From Nitrospira sp. ST-bin4 (GTDB lineage: Bacteria > Nitrospirota > Nitrospiria > Nitrospirales > Nitrospiraceae): 14,437 nucleotides of DNA. The notes below the pieces were generated by a model. That model did no database searches and was not told the origin of the DNA. It saw nothing but the letters and a program-made list of their open reading frames with translations. Numbering within the stretch: the first letter of the stretch is position 1; each line of letters starts with the position of its first letter. The stretch lies in assembly GCA_002083565.1 (NCBI GenBank), contig MSXM01000057.1, positions 1-14,437 of the forward strand, in the 5' to 3' direction. Positions 1 through 6,073 of this stretch are shown here, piece by piece. The translations under genes were made by a program, and so were the position numbers.

Positions 1-633
1 CCGGACCGCGTCCCGCTTGAACACGATATTGCCGCCGCGCGCACACGCAGCGGTCTCGATAAAGTCACACTCAGTGACACTCAACCGGCGATACGCAAGC
101 ACCGCCCTGATGTCTTCCTGGATCTTTCCGGCATCGCCAAGGGCTACGGGGTGGACCGGGTTGCTGAACTCATGACCGCGCACGCCATTGAACATTATAT
201 GGTTGAGATCGGCGGCGAGATCCGGGTCCGCGGGCTCAAGGAGCACGATACACCCTGGCGGATCGCGATTGAGAAACCGTTGCCGGGCGAACGTTCGGTA
301 CAGACGGTGTTGGCGCTCAGCGACATCGCACTCGCCACCTCGGGCAATTACCGGAATTTTTTTGAAATCGCCGGGCGACGCTATTCCCATACCATCGATC
401 CGTCCACCGGCTGGCCGGTCGATAATCATCTGGTGTCGGTGACAGTGCTGGCGGATACCAGTATGCGAGCCGACGCCTGGGCCACCGCATTTCAGGTGTT
501 GGGCCCTGAGCGAGGCATGGCCATCGCGGAACGGATTAATCTTCCCGTCCTCTTCGTGATCGAACGTGATGGACAATTCGAGGAGCAGGTCTGTTGCGCC
601 TTCGAACGGTACCGTGCACAGGAGCTGTCATGA
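1..633 (+). CDS. apbE: FAD:protein FMN transferase ApbE (5' end outside window)
   Basis: This enzyme moves FMN from FAD onto a threonine of a target protein. In Na+-NQR operons the targets are NqrB and NqrC, and the reaction takes place in the periplasm. The frame is open from base 1, so the true start lies upstream; 210 residues are visible, where the family usually has 310-350. Visible hallmarks are DLSGIAKGYGVD just before the GTG at 151 (flavin site), GGEIRVRG, ATSGNYRNFFE, SHTIDPSTGWPV, and the late D in MRADAWATA, which belongs to the Mg2+ site. Internal GTG 151 is not the start because the flavin motif lies before it. Its stop overlaps the start of nqrM (ATGA), so the two are translationally coupled. 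The pairing with nqrM points to an nqr operon rather than another ApbE client. The family call is firm; the Nqr link rests on context. Confidence 0.95.
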   Translation, partial: PDRVPLEHDIAAARTRSGLDKVTLSDTQPAIRKHRPDVFLDLSGIAKGYGVDRVAELMTAHAIEHYMVEIGGEIRVRGLKEHDTPWRIAIEKPLPGERSVQTVLALSDIALATSGNYRNFFEIAGRRYSHTIDPSTGWPVDNHLVSVTVLADTSMRADAWATAFQVLGPERGMAIAERINLPVLFVIERDGQFEEQVCCAFERYRAQELS

Positions 634-830
634 CTATTTTCCTGGTGACCTTTCTCGTCATGGGTATTGCGATTCTGGCGATGGCAGTGGGTGTCCTGGT
701 CGGTCGCCGTCCGATCGCCGGCAGTTGTGGCGGCCTTGACCGCATTGGTCTGGAGTGCGATGCCGGCTGCGATAAGCCCTGCCCGGAACGTCTTGCCCGT
801 CTGCAGTCTCCGAGCAAAGAACTGCTGTAA
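630..830 (+). CDS. nqrM: NqrM, Na+-NQR maturation protein (DUF539)
   Basis: A 66-residue protein with one N-terminal membrane helix (about residues 3-25) followed by a short Cys-rich tail. NqrM is needed to assemble Na+-NQR; it is thought to deliver the iron held by four cysteines between NqrD and NqrE. The diagnostic block is GSCGGLDRIGLE near residue 31, with cysteines at 33, 43, 47 and 51. The last three are spaced C-x3-C-x3-C, slightly wider than the CDC-type cluster I expect in this family. ATG 630 is chosen because AGGAG at 620-624 sits five bases before it and it overlaps the apbE stop as ATGA. An upstream in-frame start at 594 would add residues that lie inside apbE and precede the helix. 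The gene ends a transcription unit that probably starts with nqrA-F upstream. Confidence 0.9.
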   Translation: MTIFLVTFLVMGIAILAMAVGVLVGRRPIAGSCGGLDRIGLECDAGCDKPCPERLARLQSPSKELL

Positions 831-945
831 GAGGGCCGGGACAACCACGCCGTCGGTGAATTTATGCTCTGGCTACTTGAATCCGCGAGATATAGGATGT
901 ACGGATATTCTTTAATTGGTCGCCACTGGCTTGAAAGAGGCCGTT

Positions 946-1377
946 ATGCCTGACACCATCTTGGTTCCGTTCGACGGCTCGGAGGGCGCGATGCGCGCAC
1001 TACATCTTGCTGTTGAGCGTGCACGTGACAAACCACAAGGTCGCGTACATCTCGTGACTGTGCACCCTCCGCTACGCGTGTACGGCGAAATCCAGGTTTA
1101 CGTGGGCGACAAGAAAGCAGCGGAAATGGCGGCGCAGCATAATCGCAAGATTCTCGAACCGGCAGAGCAAGTGCTGCGCTCGTCGGGCGTGGCGTTCGCC
1201 AGCAGTACGGAGGAAGGCGATGCCGCCGAAAAGATTGTGGAGTGCGCCAAGGCAGTTGGAGCCGGCGAAATTGTCATGGGATCGCGTGGACTCGGGCGTA
1301 TTGCCGGACTCGTGATGGGCTCGGTCACCACCAAAGTCCTCCATCTGACCCAGATCCCCGTCACACTGGTCAAATGA
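946..1377 (+). CDS. UspA-family universal stress protein
   Basis: A single-domain universal stress protein of 143 residues, a typical length. It begins with the beta strand DTILVPFDGSEGAMRAL, in which the D and the following G-S form the start of the nucleotide site. It ends with the ATP-binding signature G-x2-G-x9-G-S at residues 112-126 (MGSRGLGRIAGLVMGS), then TTKVLHLTQIPVTLVK. The signature is complete, so this is an ATP-binding type of Usp, probably a cytoplasmic dimer. ATG 946 follows AAAGAGG at about 934-940; an in-frame TTG at 916 has no ribosome site. It stands alone between nqrM (115 bases upstream) and the transporter gene. Its biological role cannot be read from the sequence. Genes of this type often sit beside ion transporters and respond to energy stress. 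Confidence 0.93.
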   Translation: MPDTILVPFDGSEGAMRALHLAVERARDKPQGRVHLVTVHPPLRVYGEIQVYVGDKKAAEMAAQHNRKILEPAEQVLRSSGVAFASSTEEGDAAEKIVECAKAVGAGEIVMGSRGLGRIAGLVMGSVTTKVLHLTQIPVTLVK

Positions 1378-1734
1378 CTCGGGTTTCAACGCAACATTTC
1401 AAGCTACGCGCGCTCATTGAACGGAAAACCGGGTGATGGTGATGTCCCCCTTGACCGCTTTGCGATGGTAGCGGGCTCGCTCCTTCGCATCGCAAGCCCA
1501 CATTGTTCATGACGGTTCGTGACGAAACCGACGAGACGCCAGGCGAGACGGGCACGCGGAGCCTCGAGAGACCGAGGCGTACTTGAATCAGTACATCGAG
1601 GTCAGGAGGGGCGAGCCTGCCCGCCCGGCTGCGTGAAATGCACAGCCGGCTTGTCGCAGCGGCGTATCGGCGGTTGCAGTAGAAGCGTTCATGAAGGATG
1701 TGGGCTCGGATCAACGTGAAGCAGGGGGAGCGTC
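1378..1734. repeat. Hairpin-rich intergenic stretch, repeat-like
   Basis: No credible gene is seen in these 357 bases. The second half is packed with short inverted repeats. GCCTCG at 1561-1566 faces CGAGGC at 1573-1578. GTACT at 1579-1583 faces AGTAC at 1590-1594. A stronger pair is CCGGCTG at 1625-1631 facing CAGCCGG at 1643-1649. Adjacent hairpins of this kind are typical of dispersed REP-like elements, but the window holds only this one copy, so repeat status is inference. A weaker GCGATG/CATCGC pair lies near 1460-1495. One or more of these could also end the uspA transcript, though no T-run follows. Confidence 0.4.
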
Positions 1735-3105
1735 ATGCGCCTTGAAGAGCAGAAGATTCCGTTGTCGCGCGCCGGCATCGCCGGAGCCGCGTTCGCGTTA
1801 TGGCTCGCCCCCTCGTTTGCTATCGCGGCGACTGACCCACCCACCGCTTTTGGCATCCCCTTCGATTTCATTTTGTTCGCCCTCACGCTGCTTGGTGTCG
1901 CACTGTTCCACCACCACACGCTGCAGGTCGCGCTCACCGGCCTTGGAACGATCGCGTTGTACAAATTGGCGTTCACCGGGTTCAAGACCGGCGATGGCCT
2001 GCCGGGCCTGGTCAGCCACCTGGCCCATGAGTGGGTCATTCTTTCCAATCTGTTGTGCCTGTTGCTGGGCTTTGCGTTGCTGTCCAAGCATTTCGAGGAC
2101 AGCCATGTTCCCGCGGTGTTGCCGAAGTACCTGCCGGGACAAGCGAAGGGTGCGTTCGCGCTGCTTGCGATGGTATTCGTGCTGTCCTCGTTTCTCGACA
2201 ACATCGCCGCAGCGATGATCGGGGGCGCCATGGCGCACACCGTCTTTCGCGGCAAGGTCCACATCGGATACCTCGCCGCGATTGTCGCCGCCTCCAATGC
2301 GGGCGGTTCGGGCAGCGTGGTGGGCGACACCACAACCACGATGATGTGGATCGACGGGGTGAGCCCGGTTGACGTACTCCACGCGTATGTCGCCGCGGTG
2401 GTCGCACTGGTCCTGTTCGGCATCCCGGCCGCGCTGCAGCAGAACAAGTATTCGCCCTTGATGGCCTATAAGCCCGGTGGCGCGCATGTGGACTGGGGCC
2501 GCGTCGGAATTGTGGGGTTCATTTTGGTGGCGGCGATTTCCACCAACGTGTACATCAACCTGGTACACCCCGAGATTGCTGATCATTTCCCCTTCATCGG
2601 CGTAGCCGTGGCACTGGCGATCCTGGTCTCGGCGCCGTTACGCAAGCCGGATTGGAGTCTGTTACCCGGCGCGACCAAAGGTACGATTTTTCTGCTCGCA
2701 CTGGTCACCTGCGCTTCGATGATGCCGGTGGAAAAATTGCCGGTCGCCTCGTGGCAATCGGCGATGGGGCTCGGGTTCATCTCCGCGGTGTTCGACAACA
2801 TCCCGCTCACCGCGCTCGCGCTGAAACAAGGCGGCTACGACTGGGGCATGCTCGCCTACACGGTGGGGTTCGGCGGCTCAATGATCTGGTTCGGCTCGTC
2901 GGCCGGCGTGGCCTTGTCCAACATGTATCCGGATGCGAAGAACGTCGGCCGCTGGGTGTATCACGGCTGGCATGTCGTGGTCGCGTATGTCATCAGCTTC
3001 TTGGTGCTGCAGGCGGTCATGGGCTGGCACCCCACTCCCAAACGCGGTGATCCGCCAGTCACAACGTCTTCTGTTGCACAACCAGTCGTGGCGCCGGTGC
3101 GCTAG
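1735..3105 (+). CDS. ArsB/NhaD-family ion transporter, probable Na+/H+ antiporter
   Basis: A 456-residue inner-membrane protein with roughly eleven hydrophobic segments, of the ion transporter (IT) superfamily that includes NhaD, ArsB and citrate carriers. Two pseudo-symmetric halves are visible. The first has FLDN at residues 153-156, then NAGGSGS from N188 and GDTTTTMMW with D198; this closely matches the NhaD signature GDVTTTMLW. The second half has FDN at 353-355. NhaD exchanges external H+ for cytoplasmic Na+. The N-terminus (about residues 12-32, ending SFAIAA) looks like a signal peptide or first helix. ATG 1735 follows GGGGGAG at 1724-1730. The C-terminal tail after residue 430 is polar and Pro/Val/Thr-rich. 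Automatic pipelines may call this a citrate transporter. The sodium role is favoured by the nearby nqr maturation genes, but the substrate is not proven and an anion such as bicarbonate cannot be excluded. Confidence 0.8.
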   Translation: MRLEEQKIPLSRAGIAGAAFALWLAPSFAIAATDPPTAFGIPFDFILFALTLLGVALFHHHTLQVALTGLGTIALYKLAFTGFKTGDGLPGLVSHLAHEWVILSNLLCLLLGFALLSKHFEDSHVPAVLPKYLPGQAKGAFALLAMVFVLSSFLDNIAAAMIGGAMAHTVFRGKVHIGYLAAIVAASNAGGSGSVVGDTTTTMMWIDGVSPVDVLHAYVAAVVALVLFGIPAALQQNKYSPLMAYKPGGAHVDWGRVGIVGFILVAAISTNVYINLVHPEIADHFPFIGVAVALAILVSAPLRKPDWSLLPGATKGTIFLLALVTCASMMPVEKLPVASWQSAMGLGFISAVFDNIPLTALALKQGGYDWGMLAYTVGFGGSMIWFGSSAGVALSNMYPDAKNVGRWVYHGWHVVVAYVISFLVLQAVMGWHPTPKRGDPPVTTSSVAQPVVAPVR

Positions 3106-3431
3106 AACCTCTGATCCTTCGTGATCAAAGGGAACTGCCACATGGGACCGAAGCGGGAAGATCGTTGAAGAATCAGATCACCCTCACTCTTCCAGTGACC
3201 GCCTCCTGCGCAGATCAGCGCCGCGGCGGCAATATTGAAAACGAGAAGGTACGGCTCCTCGGAAAATGGCGTCGGGTTGAGTTTGGCATGGAAGGCCTCA
3301 GGCAGCCTTGTTTAGGTATTCTCGAATGAGAGGGTTTCGAGTGCGCGTTCGGCCATGCCGCAAGGATGCCTGGTCCAGCGCGCCGCTTTCAAGCGATGGG
3401 AGTACGAGGTTTTCCTTCGCACGCCGTTTCC
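3106..3431. other. Intergenic, no confident gene
   Basis: These 326 bases separate the NhaD-like gene from the convergent DUF2294 gene. I see no start-plus-ribosome-site combination with a recognisable product. A minus-strand frame of about 64 codons runs open into the nhaD stop region (ending at 3102) and would read with one hydrophobic patch. It has an in-frame stop just upstream and no good start, so it could at most be a relic. A weak TGATC/GATCA hairpin lies just after the nhaD stop (near 3111-3127). No clear terminator or repeat is present. Confidence 0.5.
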
Positions 3432-3776
3432 CTACCGCACTCCGCTGAGCGGCTCCCGATCCAACGTAAAGACGAAGACTTGTTCCCCCAACTGCGCATC
3501 AATGTCGGTAAACACCCCGAGGACCTTGGCCTTCGCGATTTCACCGACCTGCTCGCTCAGTTTGTCACGGCCCTGTGCGATCAAGTTCTGCCGCAGCTGC
3601 TTGACCATTTCGACGCCCTCCGCAGTTTTTGCCAGCTGCCGTTCGGCCGGAGTCAGCACCCCTTTTAACCGGACCACGACTAAATCACGGACAATGGAGG
3701 CCCGCACGTCGTCGGGGCCACGGCCCATGAACTCCTGCTCGAACTTGATGATGGCGTTGCGGATGGCATTTTCCAT
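3432..3776 (-). CDS. mpsC: DUF2294 (MpsC-like) protein
   Basis: A 114-residue soluble-looking protein of the DUF2294 family, now named after MpsC of the staphylococcal mpsABC locus, where MpsA is a DabB-type NuoL homologue and MpsB is a DabA-type DUF2309 protein. Family marks are GRGPDDVRASIVRDLVVVRL near residue 18, LTPAERQLAKT near 41, and VLGVFTDID with EQVFVFTLD near the C-terminus. No signal peptide or membrane helix is seen. The molecular function of MpsC is not established. ATG at 3776 (reading leftward) follows a GAAAGG-type ribosome site and a strong promoter. The gene is convergent with the NhaD-like gene and divergent from the dab operon 380 bases away. Its position beside dabB/dabA reproduces the Mps gene set, which supports both the family call and a role in the same system. 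Confidence 0.85.
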   Translation of the reverse strand: MENAIRNAIIKFEQEFMGRGPDDVRASIVRDLVVVRLKGVLTPAERQLAKTAEGVEMVKQLRQNLIAQGRDKLSEQVGEIAKAKVLGVFTDIDAQLGEQVFVFTLDREPLSGVR

Positions 3777-3798
3777 GACTGGGCCTTTCTAGGGCGGG

Positions 3799-3828
3799 AT
3801 TATACGAGTCGCATACTCGAGCGAACAA
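3799..3828 (-). promoter_or_regulatory. Sigma70-type promoter for the DUF2294 gene
   Basis: Read on the minus strand, a perfect -10 TATAAT (plus-strand ATTATA, 3799-3804) lies 18 bases downstream of TTGTTC (plus-strand GAACAA, 3823-3828). The -35 matches the consensus in three of six positions. The predicted transcript would start near 3792, giving a short leader of about 15 bases before the ATG at 3776. Confidence 0.6.
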
Positions 3829-3923
3829 GCACAATCGTCACCCTTTAGGCTCAACCACCCTCCGATCATGGGTCTTTCGGGCCATACCCTTCCGATTCTA
3901 AGACCTGATTCACCTTTTCACGC

Positions 3924-3950
3924 TTGACGCTGATCGGGCAGACATATTAT
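3924..3950 (+). promoter_or_regulatory. Promoter-like element upstream of dabB1
   Basis: TTGACG at 3924-3929 (five of six -35 matches) and TATTAT at 3945-3950 (five of six -10 matches) are separated by 15 bases, shorter than the usual 17. The same pattern, CGCTTGACG-N15-TATTA, occurs again before the second dabB gene. If used, transcription would begin near 3957 and make a leader of about 200 bases. Confidence 0.45.
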
Positions 3951-4046
3951 TGATGGACGCGTACTTACAGACTGGCGATGTTGCACGTCCTCACGATTAC
4001 CAAGGACGGGCAGGGCGCCGAGTGGTTGTATCACGGGTCGTAGGGT

Positions 4047-4074
4047 GACCGGCAGTTCGTGCGAGAGGCCGGTC
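4047..4074 (+). promoter_or_regulatory. Leader hairpin upstream of dabB1
   Basis: GACCGGC at 4047-4053 pairs perfectly with GCCGGTC at 4068-4074 around a 14-base loop. GACC at 4047-4050 could instead pair with GGTC at 4036-4039, so two mutually exclusive folds are possible. It lies between the putative dabB1 promoter and the terminator-like hairpin, as expected of a leader or attenuator RNA. I could not match it to a known riboswitch class. Confidence 0.4.
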
Positions 4075-4081
4075 GCAGTAC

Positions 4082-4138
4082 AAGCCAACCGAACCTGTCT
4101 CGATCCGGCATCGAGCGGGCGGTTGGCTTTTGTGTTTT
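4082..4138 (+). terminator. Terminator-like double hairpin just before dabB1
   Basis: AAGCCAACCG at 4082-4091 is the exact inverse complement of 4120-4129. Inside it, CTCGAT (4099-4104) pairs with ATCGAG (4110-4115) around a five-base loop. The structure is followed by a T-rich run (4128-4138, nine T in eleven). It ends only 18 bases before the dabB1 start. No gene upstream on this strand needs it, so it either ends a small RNA or acts as an attenuator in the dab leader. Confidence 0.55.
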
Positions 4139-4156
4139 CAGAGCTTTGAGGTGATG

Positions 4157-5857
4157 ATGTCCGCGGTGTTGCTCGTACCGCTGCTTCCATTGATCGCCGC
4201 CCTTATCGTGGGCGTCGGTAGCGAGGCCACGCGCCACGCCCGCGCGAAGATCGCCGCCTGGCCGATCGGCGCAGCCTTCTGTGGCGCCATTGCCGCACTC
4301 TTTGTTGTGGCCGCGGAAGGCCCGATTACGCTCCGACTGTACGATCCGGTCGCGTCCACTGTGTTGGCCGTCCCGATCGGCCTGTACATCGATCGGCTCA
4401 GCGCGGTCATGATGGTACTGATCTCCGGCATCGGTACGATCATTTACACCTATTCCGTAGAGTATATGTACCAGGATTTGCACGAGCGCCGGTATCTCGC
4501 CTTGATCGGGCTGACCGTGTTTGTCCTCCTCTGCCTGGTGTCCAGCGCGAACTTGCTGATGCTGTTCGTGCTGTGGCAATTGTTGAGTTACCTCCTCTAT
4601 CTCCTCGTCCACAATCATAGCCACCAGGAGACGCTGAAAAGCGCCTTTCGAACCTTCACGCTCTTGCGGGTCGGTGACGTCGCCTTCCTGGGCGGGACTG
4701 TGCTGGCTTACTCGCTGTACGGCACATTGGAATTTCCTGATCTGTTTGCCGCGGCCGCGCAATCCACCGTCACCGTGTCCCTGTTCTCCGGTGTCGAATT
4801 GAACGGCGCGACGGCGGTCACCCTGCTGCTCCTAGTCGGCGGAATGAGTAAGTCCGCCCAGTTTCCACTGTACGGTTGGCTTCCCCGGTATCTCTATGCC
4901 CCCACGTCCGTGACGGCCTTACTGCACGCGGGCATCATCAACGCCGCGGGCTTTCTCATCAATCGCCTGGCTCCGCTCTTCGGGATGAGCTCGACCACGC
5001 TGCACGTCGCCCTCGTGATCGGTACGCTGACGGCCATCCTCGGCGCAACCATGATGCTGGTGCAGAACGACATCAAGAACATGCTCGGCTTTTCGACCAT
5101 CGGCCAAATGGGCTACATGGTCATGGAATGTGGTCTGGGTGCCTTTTCACTCGCGGTCTTTCATCTAATCGCCCACGGGCTGTTCAAGGCGACGGTGTTT
5201 CTGTACAGCGGAAATGTCATACACAAAGCGAGACAGGAACCTTTGCTCCCCCATTCAGGGCATAAGACGGAGAAAGAAGGTTACTCGCCCCTCACCTGGA
5301 CGACAGGATTTCTCACGACCCTGCTGATCCCATTGCTGATCCTGCTGGTGACTCACGGCGTGTTACGGATTCCGCTGTTAGAATCCCAGGGCACCGTCAT
5401 CTTTCTGTTTTTCATCTGGATTACGTCTTCGCAAGCGATTCTGACGCTGACCCGATTGCGGGCCGTCGCGTCCTGGAAGGTATCTGCTGCGATGTTGCTG
5501 ACCCTCTTGTTCATCGTGTTTGTCTATCTGTTTGCCGTCGAATCGTTCACCGCATTTCTCTACCCCAATCCGGAAGAGGTGGCCTCATACTTCAAGGCCG
5601 GCGACCTCCCGGACAGGCTCTTTGACCTCCTCCTCGCGGTGTCGACGCTGGTGACGGTTGGGGGCTGGATCTATCTGTACATGCGGACCCATGGCCGTAC
5701 CGTGTGGGTGCCATCGTGGATCAACGGCGTCCGGATCCGGCTCTATGTGCTGTTTCTCAATCGACTCTATATCGACGCGATCCTACATCGAGTGGGACAG
5801 ACTCTGACCGCCGTCATTCAGCGCCTGGATAAGCGCGCCCGGGAACGTTCGCTTTGA
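4157..5857 (+). CDS. dabB: DabB-like NuoL-family membrane subunit, first copy
   Basis: A 566-residue polytopic membrane protein of the proton-conducting NuoL/MrpA family, here the DabB/MpsA partner of DabA (DUF2309). DabB is thought to couple a cation gradient to CO2 hydration by DabA. Family signatures are clear: RRYLALIGLTVFVL, MSKSAQFPLYGWLPR with the channel lysine K232 (NuoL K229), LLHAGIINAAGFL with H257 (NuoL H254), QNDIKNMLGFSTIGQMGYM, and HGLFKATVFL with K344 (NuoL K342). The TM5 channel glutamate of NuoL (E144) aligns with Q141 in LWQLLSYLL, and the NuoL exit motif GFFSKDE has no counterpart. The C-terminal RIRLYVLFLNRLYID region resembles the NuoL C-terminus. The start at ATG 4157 has GAGG five bases upstream; ATG 4154 is the alternative. 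The gene is first in the DAB operon and is separated from its paralogue by 216 bases. Confidence 0.85.
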   Translation: MSAVLLVPLLPLIAALIVGVGSEATRHARAKIAAWPIGAAFCGAIAALFVVAAEGPITLRLYDPVASTVLAVPIGLYIDRLSAVMMVLISGIGTIIYTYSVEYMYQDLHERRYLALIGLTVFVLLCLVSSANLLMLFVLWQLLSYLLYLLVHNHSHQETLKSAFRTFTLLRVGDVAFLGGTVLAYSLYGTLEFPDLFAAAAQSTVTVSLFSGVELNGATAVTLLLLVGGMSKSAQFPLYGWLPRYLYAPTSVTALLHAGIINAAGFLINRLAPLFGMSSTTLHVALVIGTLTAILGATMMLVQNDIKNMLGFSTIGQMGYMVMECGLGAFSLAVFHLIAHGLFKATVFLYSGNVIHKARQEPLLPHSGHKTEKEGYSPLTWTTGFLTTLLIPLLILLVTHGVLRIPLLESQGTVIFLFFIWITSSQAILTLTRLRAVASWKVSAAMLLTLLFIVFVYLFAVESFTAFLYPNPEEVASYFKAGDLPDRLFDLLLAVSTLVTVGGWIYLYMRTHGRTVWVPSWINGVRIRLYVLFLNRLYIDAILHRVGQTLTAVIQRLDKRARERSL

Positions 5858-5962
5858 CCGACACCGACAATGGCCAGGCAGAGTAGAGATTGCCGCTTCC
5901 CGGATGACCCCAGCGCGTCGTCCACTACGGCGCGTGAGTAAGAGACCGCGGTGTGCCGCCGC

Positions 5963-5989
5963 TTGACGAATGCGGTGAACCCGTATTAA
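5963..5989 (+). promoter_or_regulatory. Promoter-like element upstream of dabB2
   Basis: In the 216-base gap between the two dabB genes, TTGACG (5963-5968) and TATTAA (5984-5989) are 15 bases apart and preceded by CGC, repeating the arrangement before dabB1. The predicted transcript would start near 5996 and include a small CCACG/CGTGG hairpin at about 5995-6008. The -10 matches in four of six positions, so on its own it would be weak evidence. Confidence 0.35.
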
Positions 5990-6073
5990 TGGTACCACGC
6001 CGCCGTGGCGGGAGGTGTGCCCATCGCCTGACAGAAAGAGAACGAACGCTTTTCAACCATCCGGAGAAATGAC

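Noticed and set aside
1689..2586. Two long minus-strand open frames (about 250-260 residues)
   Set aside because: They are antisense shadows of the NhaD-like gene, whose transporter motifs are unmistakable.
3102..3300. Possible gene relic on the minus strand after the NhaD-like gene
   Set aside because: About 64 open codons with one hydrophobic patch, but there is an in-frame stop just upstream and no usable start or recognised family. Such a length is expected by chance at this GC content.
3355..3792. Plus-strand frames opposite the DUF2294 gene
   Set aside because: The minus-strand product matches DUF2294 with a proper promoter and ribosome site; the plus-strand readings match nothing I know.
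4030..4130. Possible guanidine-I (ykkC) riboswitch
   Set aside because: TAGGGT followed by CCGG and GCGAGAG recalls parts of that motif, but the conserved downstream elements are absent and the genes are unrelated to guanidine transport. Kept only as an unclassified leader.
4031..4762. A 243-residue minus-strand open frame
   Set aside because: It is antisense to dabB1 and its leader, and its Gln/Glu/His-rich composition is typical of the complement of a hydrophobic gene.
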